DNA from: a virus
DNA length: 49,459 nucleotides
Strand: one strand, 5' to 3'
Virus record (IMG/VR): IMGVR_UViG_3300044949_001180
Span: 1 to 49,459 of that record
Within the stretch, counting starts at the first letter, position 1, and each line of letters starts with the position of its first letter. Under the pieces are notes generated by a model. It saw only the letters and a program-made list of their open reading frames with translations. It searched no databases and was not told where the DNA came from. The position numbers and the translations under genes were made by a program. Positions 7,863 through 15,104 of the stretch are shown here, piece after piece.

Positions 7863-7891
7863 TATGTATACCGCGTGCTAGCACCGCGCAA
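7863..7891 (-). promoter_or_regulatory. Leftward promoter with palindromic operator
   Basis: On the minus strand: -35 TTGCGC (7886-7891), 17-nt spacer, -10 TACATA (7863-7868). The spacer holds the perfect palindrome GTGCTAGCAC (7875-7884). About 110 nt around it, including the leader down to the AACAAGGTGA ribosome-binding site, resembles the promoter at 8586-8614. It would drive the HNH gene and the leftward block. Confidence 0.6.
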
Positions 7892-7930
7892 GTTTATTTT
7901 GCACGGTGCCTGTCGATTTTCGCGAAGCCC

Positions 7931-8080
7931 TTATTTTTGCGCGGTCTGCGCCAGCATCAGCAGCGCGTCGAGCTGCGCCGCATCGACCGTCGCGTGCGAG
8001 ACGCTGACCGCCGTGCGCCCGCTCGGCAGCGTCATCCGCGAGCGCCACGTGCCGCCGATGCGCCAGGAGACGCAGGTCAC
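7931..8080 (-). CDS. 49-aa early protein
   Basis: A short gene starting at GTG (VTCVSWRIGGTWRSRMTLPS) that overlaps the upstream stop as GTGA with GAGGTGG upstream. The C-terminal half is a helix (HATVDAAQLDALLMLAQ). It is the last gene before the promoter region at 7827-7930. Function unknown. Confidence 0.5.
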   Translation of the reverse strand: MTCVSWRIGGTWRSRMTLPSGRTAVSVSHATVDAAQLDALLMLAQTAQK

Positions 8081-8535
8081 GACGCCACCTCGTCGCGGCT
8101 GCTCAGCTCGAGCTCGACGGCAGCGCGCCACGCAGCGGCGTACGCGTCGCGGATGGCGGGCCAGCCGATGGCGTCGACGGTCGCGCGCGAAAGGCCCGCC
8201 AGTGCTGCGGTGCCGTAGACGCCCCGCGCGTCCCAGTGGTCGCTGCTGCCCGCGTCGGGGTCGTCGAGGACGTCGGCGGTGCACTCGCCCGACGTGCGGT
8301 CGTCGTCGACCATTGCAGCGGCCAGCGTGGCGAGGTCGGCGGCGTAGTCGTACTCCACGACGATGAGGTCCGCGAGCAGCGCGTCGACCGTCGTGTCCAG
8401 CGCGCGAGCCGCGCCGATGCGGCAGCTGTAGCCCGCGTCGCTGTAGTAGGCGTCGAGCGCCTCGTCGGCGGTGCGGCCGGGGTAGAGGCCGAGATTCTGC
8501 GCCGACGTGCGGTTCGTGATAGAGTAGAGATTCAT
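8077..8535 (-). CDS. First gene of the leftward early block, unknown
   Basis: A 152-aa protein (MNLYSITNRTSAQNLGLYPG), acidic and Ala/Asp-rich, ending in the recurring EVAS. The ATG at 8535 is nine bases after AAGG of the AACAAGGTGA leader; the ATG at 8541 is closer to it. As the first gene behind the 8586-8614 promoter it is probably expressed immediately after infection. No homologue recognised. Confidence 0.6.
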   Translation of the reverse strand: MNLYSITNRTSAQNLGLYPGRTADEALDAYYSDAGYSCRIGAARALDTTVDALLADLIVVEYDYAADLATLAAAMVDDDRTSGECTADVLDDPDAGSSDHWDARGVYGTAALAGLSRATVDAIGWPAIRDAYAAAWRAAVELELSSRDEVAS

Positions 8536-8585
8536 GGTCATTCACCTTGTTACGTCGCGTCGCCCCGTGCGCCGCTGACCCCCTA

Positions 8586-8614
8586 TATCTACGCCCGGTG
8601 CTAGCACCCGTCAA
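8586..8614 (-). promoter_or_regulatory. Strong leftward early promoter with operator
   Basis: On the minus strand: -35 TTGACG (8609-8614), exact 17-nt spacer, -10 TAGATA (8586-8591). The spacer contains the 12-bp palindrome GGTGCTAGCACC (8597-8608), placed where a bound repressor would exclude RNA polymerase. This is the best promoter candidate seen in the window. Confidence 0.7.
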
Positions 8615-8675
8615 GATTTATTTTCGGGGTGCGTGCCGATTTTCTTCCGCGACGATTCTCGAAGATTCCGCTCGC

Positions 8676-8700
8676 GTGCTAGCGCGGCCCGTGCTAGCGC
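8676..8700 (+). promoter_or_regulatory. Two GTGCTAGCGC operator-like sites
   Basis: GTGCTAGCGC occurs at 8676-8685 and 8691-8700, 15 nt apart, directly upstream of the ATG at 8708. They share the GTGCTAGC core with the operators inside both leftward promoters, one base away from the perfect palindrome. The arrangement suggests one regulator acting on both sides of the divergent region, perhaps the protein encoded at 8708. Confidence 0.5.
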
Positions 8701-8707
8701 TCGCGCC

Positions 8708-9037
8708 ATGACGAAACCATCTGCCTCGCTCCCAGTCCTGTACGCCCGCGTCCCTGTCGAGACGTACGCCCTCGCGCAGCTGCTGTCCGGCGCGGGCAAA
8801 ACGTCGATCTCCAGGTGGATCGCGGACCTCATCGAGACGCAGCGCGGCACGCTCGGTGGCCAGCCGCTGCCGCCGTACGCGCAGCCCGTCGCAGCCGAGC
8901 ACGAGCCCGGCTACGCAGTCGCCGCTGTCGCGCCCGTCAAGCGTGGTCGCGGCAGGCCGCGCAAGGCAGCGCCCATCGACCGCGAGGACGGCCACCAGCG
9001 CGCAGCAGAGGCGGCGTGCAGCAGCGGGGATGAGTGA
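8708..9037 (+). CDS. Ribbon-helix-helix protein with AT-hook
   Basis: A 109-aa protein. Residues about 10-42 (LYARVPVETYALAQLL ... SISRWIADLIE) fit a ribbon-helix-helix DNA-binding fold: a short strand, helix, turn and the S.SRWI.DLIE helix. Near residue 80 is KRGRGRPRKA, an AT-hook. Both are DNA-binding elements. It is the first rightward gene and has two operator-like sites immediately upstream, so an autoregulated switch protein is a reasonable inference, not proven. Confidence 0.65.
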   Translation: MTKPSASLPVLYARVPVETYALAQLLSGAGKTSISRWIADLIETQRGTLGGQPLPPYAQPVAAEHEPGYAVAAVAPVKRGRGRPRKAAPIDREDGHQRAAEAACSSGDE

Positions 9038-9270
9038 TGGACCGCAAGACGATCGTGACGTGGGCCGTCGAGTCTACGGTGTGGAACGGCAGCTCGTGGG
9101 AGTGGGTGCGCTTGTCGAGGCACCGCTCGCGCGAGGCTGCGGTGCGTGCGTCTGAGAAGGCGCAGCGCCGCGCGACTATGACAGGCATCGCCGTCCGTAT
9201 CGTAGAGTCGCGCATTATCGAGGGCGTCCGCGATGGCTGGAACATCTCGTTCACGAAGGAGGTGACGTGA
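9037..9270 (+). CDS. Small protein, unknown
   Basis: A 77-aa protein (MDRKTIVTWAVESTVWNGSS) with a basic helix (RHRSREAAVRASEKAQRRAT) and a beta-like end. The start ATG overlaps the preceding stop (TGATG). Its opening MDRK and the DNA around the start are shared with the next gene. Function unknown. Confidence 0.6.
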   Translation: MDRKTIVTWAVESTVWNGSSWEWVRLSRHRSREAAVRASEKAQRRATMTGIAVRIVESRIIEGVRDGWNISFTKEVT

Positions 9271-9503
9271 TGGACCGCAAACTGCGCCGCTCCCTGCTGC
9301 TCGACCTCGCATCGCGGCATATCGCCGTCGCTCGTCGTGGCGGTGCACAGGCCATCGCCGCGCTGCGCGACGCTGCAATCTGCGCGCTGCTCGCGACGCG
9401 CGACTCCGACAACGTGGCGCTGCCCGACGAAGAGGTGGTGTCGCCAGCGCTGCCCGCTCAGGACGGCGACCCGCGCATCAACGGCAAGGGCGGTGACGCA
9501 TGA
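9270..9503 (+). CDS. Small helical protein, unknown
   Basis: A 77-aa protein (MDRKLRRSLLLDLASRHIAV) behind a strong AAGGAGGTGACGTG ribosome-binding region; the start overlaps the upstream stop. The first 50 residues are amphipathic helix, the tail is polar. Function unknown. Confidence 0.6.
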   Translation: MDRKLRRSLLLDLASRHIAVARRGGAQAIAALRDAAICALLATRDSDNVALPDEEVVSPALPAQDGDPRINGKGGDA

Positions 9504-10018
9504 GCCGCTTCCTCGACGACGTCATCATGGGCGCGATTGCCGCAAGCATCATCGTCGGCCTAGGCCTCGACTCGTGCTCGTGCTCGTCGCCGCTACAGGC
9601 GCAGCCACGCCCCGCGCCCGTCGCGGAGCCCGGCGACCTTGAGGACGTCGCGCGCTGCCTCGTCGCGGAGAACGTGCCGGGCACCGACTGGGACGCCATC
9701 CTCGACGTGCTCGAGCGTCGAGCTCGACGCGCACACGTCAGCGTCGGCCGCATGGCGCGCGCGTATTGCGCCGTCCACCGCGCGACTACGCCGACGAAGA
9801 GGCAGGCCCGCATCCGCGCGCTACCTGCGACTGACAGCACGCGGCGGCTGCTCGACAGCTACCAGCGCGCCCTCGTCGCAGCGCGTCGTGGCGGTCCTAG
9901 ACGATGCACCGCTGACCACTGGGGCGACAGAGGCCACGACACCGCGCGAGCGCTGCGCCTCGGCTGGCTGCGCGTCGATTGCGGGCAGACGGCGAACGCG
10001 TTCTGGCGGTTGCACTGA
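9500..10018 (+). CDS. Membrane-anchored or secreted protein, unknown
   Basis: A 172-aa protein. Residues 8-24 (VIMGAIAASIIVGLGLD) form one hydrophobic segment followed by a Cys/Ser cluster, like a signal anchor. The body has Cys53 and the block TDWDAILDVLERRARRAHVS with RMARAYCAVHR. Two Cys-containing C-terminal segments (RRCTADHWGD, RVDCGQTANAF) might form disulfides outside the cytoplasm. The hydrophobic start plus Cys pairs suggest periplasmic location. No family recognised. Confidence 0.6.
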   Translation: MSRFLDDVIMGAIAASIIVGLGLDSCSCSSPLQAQPRPAPVAEPGDLEDVARCLVAENVPGTDWDAILDVLERRARRAHVSVGRMARAYCAVHRATTPTKRQARIRALPATDSTRRLLDSYQRALVAARRGGPRRCTADHWGDRGHDTARALRLGWLRVDCGQTANAFWRLH

Positions 10019-10128
10019 CGGCGCGCGCGGCGTAATCACGTCGCGGACCAGCAGCTCGACGCCGTCGCGACCTCCCTACCCGCGACGAAAGGCGTTTGGC
10101 TGCTGGTTCACTTTGATGCGGAGGCTAC

Positions 10129-10159
10129 TTGACGACGAGCGCCACGGTGGTACGTACCA
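10129..10159 (+). promoter_or_regulatory. Possible promoter and palindrome upstream of the low-GC island
   Basis: TTGACG at 10129-10134 is followed after 16 nt by TACGTA (10151-10156), a weak -10. The 12-bp perfect palindrome TGGTACGTACCA (10148-10159) overlaps the -10, as an operator would. The rest of the 226-nt gap 10019-10244 shows nothing else recognisable beyond the ribosome-binding site AAAGGGG before 10245. Confidence 0.4.
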
Positions 10160-10244
10160 TGGGCCGACTCTGGGCATATCCAACAACAAGCCCCCGTGCG
10201 CTGGCAGGCGACACGAGGGCGATTCACCGCTGAAAGGGGCAACG

Positions 10245-10895
10245 ATGAACAGCAACGAACATAGCACGACGCAAGAAGAAGCCATGCACGCGCTCAGCCT
10301 TGCGATCAAGAACTTCAATGATGCCTTACGTGATGCGAAAGAGATGGAGTCTCCTGCGTTTCCGGCGTTGATGAACGACTACGAACAGCAGGTCATTACA
10401 TCTTATCGGAAGGCGTTTACGCAGGCGTGTTTTGCAGTGTCAAAGATTGCAGATGTGGTGCGTGAGCAATCATCGATCTTTGATGAATTGGAATCTAAGG
10501 TGATTGCGTCGGCTTTCGACCAGTGTGACGTTTACGACGCATACAACGTCTACATGAGCAATTCTCCTGCGATTGCTAAGGCTTTGTTTTTCCATCAGAT
10601 AAAGAACCAGCTTGCCGATTTTCACGTTGATACGTTTACCGCGGGCGAAACCTCAACAACCGATTTCGATTGTTTGAAGTGGTCGGAAAGTCTGATGCAA
10701 TCCATCATCGCGGTGAGCCATGCAATGCGGATATGGTTTAGCCTTTGTTCTATGTTCATCGAACTTGCGACGACGCTGGGTTATGAGATCAACATTGCAA
10801 ACGAAATGATGGATGAGTTGAAGCGTCAGTCGCGAGCTTACGTGTACGACTTGCGTCATTCCGCTTGGGAGATGAGCCATGCAGAACCGAACTGA
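10245..10895 (+). CDS. Low-GC helical accessory protein (moron candidate)
   Basis: A 216-aa protein (MNSNEHSTTQEEAMHALS), mostly alpha-helical, with no recognised domain. The codon use differs sharply from neighbours: in 10441-10500 only 25 of 60 bases are G or C, while flanking genes are far richer. The reading frame is open far upstream, but ATG 10245 has AAAGGGG five bases before it and the base composition changes there. It is followed with a 17-nt overlap by a small DNA-binding protein, so the two likely form one transferred unit. A toxin-antitoxin, superinfection exclusion or anti-defence role is possible. Confidence 0.65.
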   Translation: MNSNEHSTTQEEAMHALSLAIKNFNDALRDAKEMESPAFPALMNDYEQQVITSYRKAFTQACFAVSKIADVVREQSSIFDELESKVIASAFDQCDVYDAYNVYMSNSPAIAKALFFHQIKNQLADFHVDTFTAGETSTTDFDCLKWSESLMQSIIAVSHAMRIWFSLCSMFIELATTLGYEINIANEMMDELKRQSRAYVYDLRHSAWEMSHAEPN

Positions 10896-11064
10896 ACCGC
10901 GCACGAATCCGCAGAAGCCAAAACGGCAACGAGCCGAGCGGTTCAATTTGCGCCTAACCCTTGCTGAGAGAACCGCACTGAACGAGGTTGCCGCGGCTGA
11001 GCACCTGACGCCGTCGGCGTGGCTTCGTCGGGCGGCTATCCTTGCGCGAAAGGCTATGCGGTAA
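10879..11064 (+). CDS. Small RHH/MobC-like DNA-binding protein
   Basis: A 61-aa basic protein. After a basic N-terminus comes FNLRLTLAERTALNEVA and AEHLTPSAWLRRAAI, the strand-helix-helix layout of small ribbon-helix-helix or MobC-like proteins. It overlaps the preceding low-GC gene by 17 nt and could regulate it or act as its partner. The stop TAA overlaps the next ATG (TAATG). Confidence 0.6.
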   Translation: MQNRTEPRTNPQKPKRQRAERFNLRLTLAERTALNEVAAAEHLTPSAWLRRAAILARKAMR

Positions 11065-11264
11065 TGGGAACGTCCGCGAGGCTGTGCCCTGCGACGCTGC
11101 GCGCCGACTACGTGCGCCAGATGCGCGACATGGGCGCGGAGGTGTTGCGGCTGCGCGCTGCTGGCGAGCATGGCCTCGCGGACGAGCTGACGTGCTACCG
11201 CGACCGTCGAGGCGCGGAACTGCGGGCCCTTATTGTACGCGCCGACGAAGGGGCTGACGCATGA
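11064..11264 (+). CDS. Small protein, unknown
   Basis: A 66-aa protein (MGTSARLCPATLRADYVRQM), helical and charged, in an overlapping chain with both neighbours. GC-rich codon use returns here, marking the end of the low-GC island. Function unknown. Confidence 0.55.
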   Translation: MGTSARLCPATLRADYVRQMRDMGAEVLRLRAAGEHGLADELTCYRDRRGAELRALIVRADEGADA

Positions 11265-11656
11265 TCGACGCCGTGCGACGCGCCCGGCTGTCCGCGTTGG
11301 TCGCCGCCGACCTCGACGCCATCGAAGCGCGGGACGTGCTGCCGCCGTGGTTCGGGCTTCCCGAGGACGCGCGCGTGCTCGAGGCGTGGCGCGAGCTTGT
11401 CGCCGTGGACGTCTCCGACCGCACGCGCCACATCGACGAGGTGCACGCCGACCTCGTGCGCGCGCGTGCCCGCTGCGACCTTGCGCTGGCCGTGCGTGAC
11501 GCGGAAATGCGCGAGGCGCTCGATGCGACGCGGCCCACGCTGCGGCGGCTACAGGCTGAGCTAGCGCGGCTGTCGGCTGCGGACCTCGTCGCGCTGGCCG
11601 AGGAGGATGGGCCGCTAGGATTCAGCGCACGGTGTTTGACGCACCGTGGCGTGTAG
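11261..11656 (+). CDS. Helical protein, unknown
   Basis: A 131-aa protein (MIDAVRRARLSALVAADLDA), with a central coiled-coil-like region (DEVHADLVRARARCDLALAV). Start overlaps the upstream stop as ATGA. No family recognised. Confidence 0.6.
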   Translation: MIDAVRRARLSALVAADLDAIEARDVLPPWFGLPEDARVLEAWRELVAVDVSDRTRHIDEVHADLVRARARCDLALAVRDAEMREALDATRPTLRRLQAELARLSAADLVALAEEDGPLGFSARCLTHRGV

Positions 11657-11686
11657 AGTAGCGTTGACGTGTTCGCGTAAAAGAAT

Positions 11687-11715
11687 GGGCTCGCGGCGTG
11701 TCAGCGCCCGAGCCC
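11687..11715 (+). other. RNA hairpin upstream of the replication genes
   Basis: GGGCTCG (11687-11693) pairs with CGAGCCC (11709-11715), with a further inner GGCG/CGCC stem and a six-base loop. There is no U-run, so it is not a standard terminator. It lies in the 153-nt gap before the replication initiator and may shape the leader RNA. Confidence 0.45.
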
Positions 11716-11741
11716 GTGATCAGGAAAGAAAGGATTTCCCG

Positions 11742-11810
11742 ATGCGGTTTTGTATATCGAAAACGGTCGTCCGTCCAGCTAGATCGCGCGCCGAAAGCGA
11801 GGTGCGCTGA
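11742..11810 (+). CDS. 22-aa leader ORF before replication initiator
   Basis: MRFCISKTVVRPARSRAESE plus two residues, with AAAGGA upstream of its ATG and a stop that overlaps the initiator's ATG (TGATG). The tight coupling suggests translation of this peptide sets initiator expression, but such a short frame can be fortuitous. Confidence 0.35.
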   Translation: MRFCISKTVVRPARSRAESEVR

Positions 11811-12682
11811 TGGTCTGGTTCAAAGTGGACGACGGGTTTCATGACCACCCGAAGCTTGAAGCGCTGCTCGAAGGCAAGTACGCCGTCGAGGCAATTGCGC
11901 TTTGGACGCTGGCTGGAAGCTGGTGCGGAAAGCACCTGACCGATGGCGAAATCAACTTGAGCAAGGTCGCGCGACTGGGCATCGCGCGTCACGAAAAGGC
12001 CGCGGCCGAGTTGATTCGCGTTCGACTTTGGGAGAAAACCGCGACTGGTTTTCGCTTCCACAACTGGCTCAAGTACCAGCAGTCGCGCGAAGAAGTTGAA
12101 CATAATCGCTCCGAAACAGCGGAGCGTGTTCGCAGACATCGCGACAACAAGAAGCGAGAAGCGGGTCGCAAAATCATTCATGAATCTGAAAGTGTAACGC
12201 GTTACGCTGGCGAAAATGTAACGCCATCGGATCGCGTTACTAACGCATCATCTAACGGTACTGGTAACAGTGCCCATACCATACCCTTCCCTTCCCTTCC
12301 TATCCTTACCGAAAACCAAACCCAACCCAGCCCGTCCGTAACCGCATCCGTGTTGGTGGACGAGTCGCTTCGCTTCCCGGAGCCTGACGCGGAGAACTTC
12401 AACGAGCGTGACCTTGAGCGTGCTGTCAGCGAGGTGAGAGGCACGCCGTGGAAGATTCCGATTGCTCCACACCATCGCCGCCAAGCACGCGAGACGGCTG
12501 CGCTCATCATGACGTTTGCTTACGAACACGACTGCGACCCGCACGCTGTTGCCAGAGCTGCTTACGACGCGTGGCAAAAAGCGTCGAAGTCCATCGATCC
12601 GATGGCATGGTGCGCCAACTGGGCGGCTAAGCTGCCGCCTCCCCCTAAGCCTCAGGAGCCGTGGCGTGACCTCGAAGGCTGA
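11810..12682 (+). CDS. Replisome organiser (initiator / helicase loader type)
   Basis: A 290-aa protein. The N-terminal MVWFKVDDGFHDHPKLEALL with the winged-helix-like block to about residue 85 fits phage replisome organiser N-terminal domains. Then comes a polar linker of Asn, Ser, Thr and Pro (residues 125-185), and a C-terminal helical domain with ARAAYDAWQKASKSIDPMAW. Such proteins bind the origin and load helicase, and the next gene is a DnaB-like helicase, overlapping by 17 nt. The linker region has lower GC, a possible origin location. Confidence 0.75.
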   Translation: MVWFKVDDGFHDHPKLEALLEGKYAVEAIALWTLAGSWCGKHLTDGEINLSKVARLGIARHEKAAAELIRVRLWEKTATGFRFHNWLKYQQSREEVEHNRSETAERVRRHRDNKKREAGRKIIHESESVTRYAGENVTPSDRVTNASSNGTGNSAHTIPFPSLPILTENQTQPSPSVTASVLVDESLRFPEPDAENFNERDLERAVSEVRGTPWKIPIAPHHRRQARETAALIMTFAYEHDCDPHAVARAAYDAWQKASKSIDPMAWCANWAAKLPPPPKPQEPWRDLEG

Positions 12683-13985
12683 CCAGCTCTGCGACGTGAG
12701 CGCCGAGCGTGCGCTGCTCGCCGCGATGATGGCAGACCCGCGCATCGCGGACGCGTACAGCGTGCCCGCCGACGCGTGGACGACGCCGACGCACGAGGCC
12801 GTCGCCGCTGCGGTTCGTGCGCTACTCGACGCGTCGCTGCGCGTCACGGAAGCGACCGTCGTCTCGCACTTGCGCCAGCGTCAACAGCTGGATGCGGTCG
12901 GCGGCGCTGACGCCGTGTACGCCCTCGCAACGGGCGGCGCGCTACTGGTGGACGTCGCGGTCGTCCACGGGCGCGTGCTCGCGCTCGCGGGGCTGCGGCG
13001 CAAGGAGCGGCACCTGCTCGACGCGCTCGCGGCCGTACGCACCGAGAACGTCGCGGGCGCTGCCGTCCACTGCGCAGCCGCGCTCGAGGACGACGCAGCG
13101 TCGAGCGTCGAATCGTTCTCGCTCGCGGAGGGCGTCGAGCGCGCGTATCTGCGAGCCACCAGCACAGACCAGATTGGACTGGTGCCGACAGGTATTCGCG
13201 CCGTCGACGAGGCTATTGCGGGCCTTGGTCCCGGCGACCTCGCCATCGTCGGCGCAGACACGAACGTCGGCAAGTCGTCGCTGGCGCTGACGATGGGCGA
13301 GAAGCTCGGCGCGCAGAAACTGCTGCTCGGATACATCAGCATCGAAGACCCGCGCCAGCTCATCGAGGACCGTCTGCTGTCGCGATTCTCGCGCGTCAGC
13401 GGGCACGCCATCCGCGCCAAGCAGCTCAGCTACGAAGACCACGAGCGCATCGCGCACGCCGTCGCCACGACGCGGCAAGCTGGACCGACTGCGGGATTCA
13501 TCACGAGCTGCATTCCTGGCGCGACAGACTCCGACGTCGTGCGCGAGATGGCGCGACTCGTGCGCGTCATGCACTGCGACGTCGTCTTCGTCGACTACGC
13601 GCAGGCCATCACGTGCAGCACGAAGACCGAGAACACGCGTCTCGAGGTGCGCACCATCGCGTCGCGCATCAAGGCCGCTGCGTCGCGACTCGGCATCCCG
13701 GTCTGGCTCGCATCGCAGCTCACCGTCGAGCGCGGCGAGGGCAAGGAGCCGGGCAAGCACGACCTGCGCGATTCACGCGATCTCGCGCACCTCGCGGAGC
13801 TCGTCATCGTGCTGTGGCGCAAAGAGGAGCAGGACAGCGCGGTCGTCCACGGCCGCATCGTCAAAGGCAAGACGGGCGGCAATGGCGTCACGTTCCAATT
13901 CAAGCGCGGCGCGGGCGGCAGTCTGAAAGAGGTCGACGCCGTCGAGGATTCCACGCTCTACACAGACCGCAGGGGGCGTCGATGA
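12666..13985 (+). CDS. DnaB-like replicative helicase
   Basis: A 439-aa helicase that unwinds DNA at the fork. It has an N-terminal DnaB_N-type helical domain (SAERALLAAMMADPRIADAY), Walker A GADTNVGKSS near residues 196-205, Walker B DVVFVDYAQAI, and a C-terminal DLAELVIVLWR-type strand (here HLAELVIVLWR). The length is typical. The GTG start at 12666 has AGGAG seven bases upstream and lies within the initiator gene's end, so the two are coupled. Confidence 0.9.
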   Translation: MTSKADQLCDVSAERALLAAMMADPRIADAYSVPADAWTTPTHEAVAAAVRALLDASLRVTEATVVSHLRQRQQLDAVGGADAVYALATGGALLVDVAVVHGRVLALAGLRRKERHLLDALAAVRTENVAGAAVHCAAALEDDAASSVESFSLAEGVERAYLRATSTDQIGLVPTGIRAVDEAIAGLGPGDLAIVGADTNVGKSSLALTMGEKLGAQKLLLGYISIEDPRQLIEDRLLSRFSRVSGHAIRAKQLSYEDHERIAHAVATTRQAGPTAGFITSCIPGATDSDVVREMARLVRVMHCDVVFVDYAQAITCSTKTENTRLEVRTIASRIKAAASRLGIPVWLASQLTVERGEGKEPGKHDLRDSRDLAHLAELVIVLWRKEEQDSAVVHGRIVKGKTGGNGVTFQFKRGAGGSLKEVDAVEDSTLYTDRRGRR

Positions 13986-14341
13986 AACCGCACACGTGGA
14001 AGATCGACGGCGTGCTTGAATGGGGCGAGCCTCGTCGACGCTGCGCTCGATGCGGAATGCTCGCGCACTGGATTGGCGCGCGCGAGGCGTGCCCGTGGAT
14101 GATCTCGCAGCGCGCTGGCGACGAGCGCACGACGCTTGCTGCGGACGTCGTCCACTGGCCGGGACCGTACAAACACAACGCGTGGCGCACCTGCAAGCGC
14201 TGCTCGGCGCGGTTCCGGCAGCCGAAGCGTTACCGCGCGCTCGCCTACTGCGGACCAGTCTGCGTGCGCGAGCACGAGCGCGAGCGCAATCGGGACCACG
14301 CGGCAGCGTATCGCGAGCGGCAGGCAGGCGAGCAGCCGTGA
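13982..14341 (+). CDS. Zinc-finger paralogue 1
   Basis: A 119-aa protein with CARCGMLAHW near residue 20, a WPGPY motif, CKRCSARFR and a terminal CGPVCVREHERER. The Cys pairs suggest two zinc sites. It is the first of four tandem paralogues sharing this architecture. The start has AGGGGG upstream. Phage zinc proteins of this style are of unknown function, possibly nucleic-acid binding. Confidence 0.7.
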   Translation: MKPHTWKIDGVLEWGEPRRRCARCGMLAHWIGAREACPWMISQRAGDERTTLAADVVHWPGPYKHNAWRTCKRCSARFRQPKRYRALAYCGPVCVREHERERNRDHAAAYRERQAGEQP

Positions 14342-14712
14342 CTTTGGATGGCGAATACCTGGCGCACGATTGGACCGACGACGGCCACCGCGAAGTCGGC
14401 GGCGAGCGGCACCGATGCGCGCGTTGCGGTGCGCTGCGCCACTGGCCGATTGCGGACGATACGTGCATCGGTGTTCTCGACTACCGCGCGTGGAAGCCGG
14501 AGCACGTGCCGCCGTTGCATGAGGGCCAGTGGCCCGGCCCGTACAACGCAGGCCAAATCGGCCAGTGCATGGAATGCGCTCGCTCGTTTCGGCGTCCTAC
14601 AAGCCACGGGCAAGCGAAGACGTGCGGGCCGTCGTGCTCGCGGACGATGCTGCATCGCAACCGTCTCGAGCAGCAACGGGCAGCTCGCGCGCGAAAGCGA
14701 GCGGAGCGATGA
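14338..14712 (+). CDS. Zinc-finger paralogue 2
   Basis: A 124-aa protein from GTG 14338 (overlapping the upstream stop as GTGA). It contains HRCARCGALRHW, HEGQWPGPY, CMECARSFR and CGPSCSRT in the same order as its neighbours. A 28-nt block around HEGQWPGPY is identical to that in paralogue 3. Confidence 0.7.
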   Translation: MTLDGEYLAHDWTDDGHREVGGERHRCARCGALRHWPIADDTCIGVLDYRAWKPEHVPPLHEGQWPGPYNAGQIGQCMECARSFRRPTSHGQAKTCGPSCSRTMLHRNRLEQQRAARARKRAER

Positions 14713-15104
14713 TTGATGACGACGAGCTCGATGACGTCGGCGTCTACCTGCCGCACGACTGGCAGCACGAGGGCGAGCGCGAGGTCGGCGGCGAGCTGCG
14801 TCGGTGTCGTCGCTGCGGAGTGCTCGGCCACTGGCCTGCTGCTCACGCGACGTGCGTGGTCATCCTTAGCCGCGTGTCGATGGTGTCGTCCTCGCTTGGC
14901 CCGCTGCATGAGGGCCAGTGGCCCGGCCCGTATGTCGAGGGCGCAGAGCCGACGTGCGTTATCTGTGAGCGTCGGTATCGGCGCAACGTGCGACACGGCA
15001 ACAGCTCGACGTGCGGGCCGGTGTGCTCGCGCGAGCTGAGGATCACTGCGAAGCGCATTCAGCAGCGACGGCTCCGAGCCGAAGCAAAGGCACGCAAGGC
15101 ATGA
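14709..15104 (+). CDS. Zinc-finger paralogue 3
   Basis: A 131-aa protein starting MIDDDELDDVGVYLPHDW. It shows RRCRRCGVLGHW, HEGQWPGPY, CVICERRYR and CGPVCSREL. ATGA overlap with the upstream gene. It is closest to paralogue 2, with which it shares EVGGE and the exact 28-nt block. Confidence 0.7.
   Translation: MIDDDELDDVGVYLPHDWQHEGEREVGGELRRCRRCGVLGHWPAAHATCVVILSRVSMVSSSLGPLHEGQWPGPYVEGAEPTCVICERRYRRNVRHGNSSTCGPVCSRELRITAKRIQQRRLRAEAKARKA

Noticed and set aside
11664-11669. TTGACG as promoter before the replication genes
   Set aside because: No -10-like sequence at 16-18 nt spacing.
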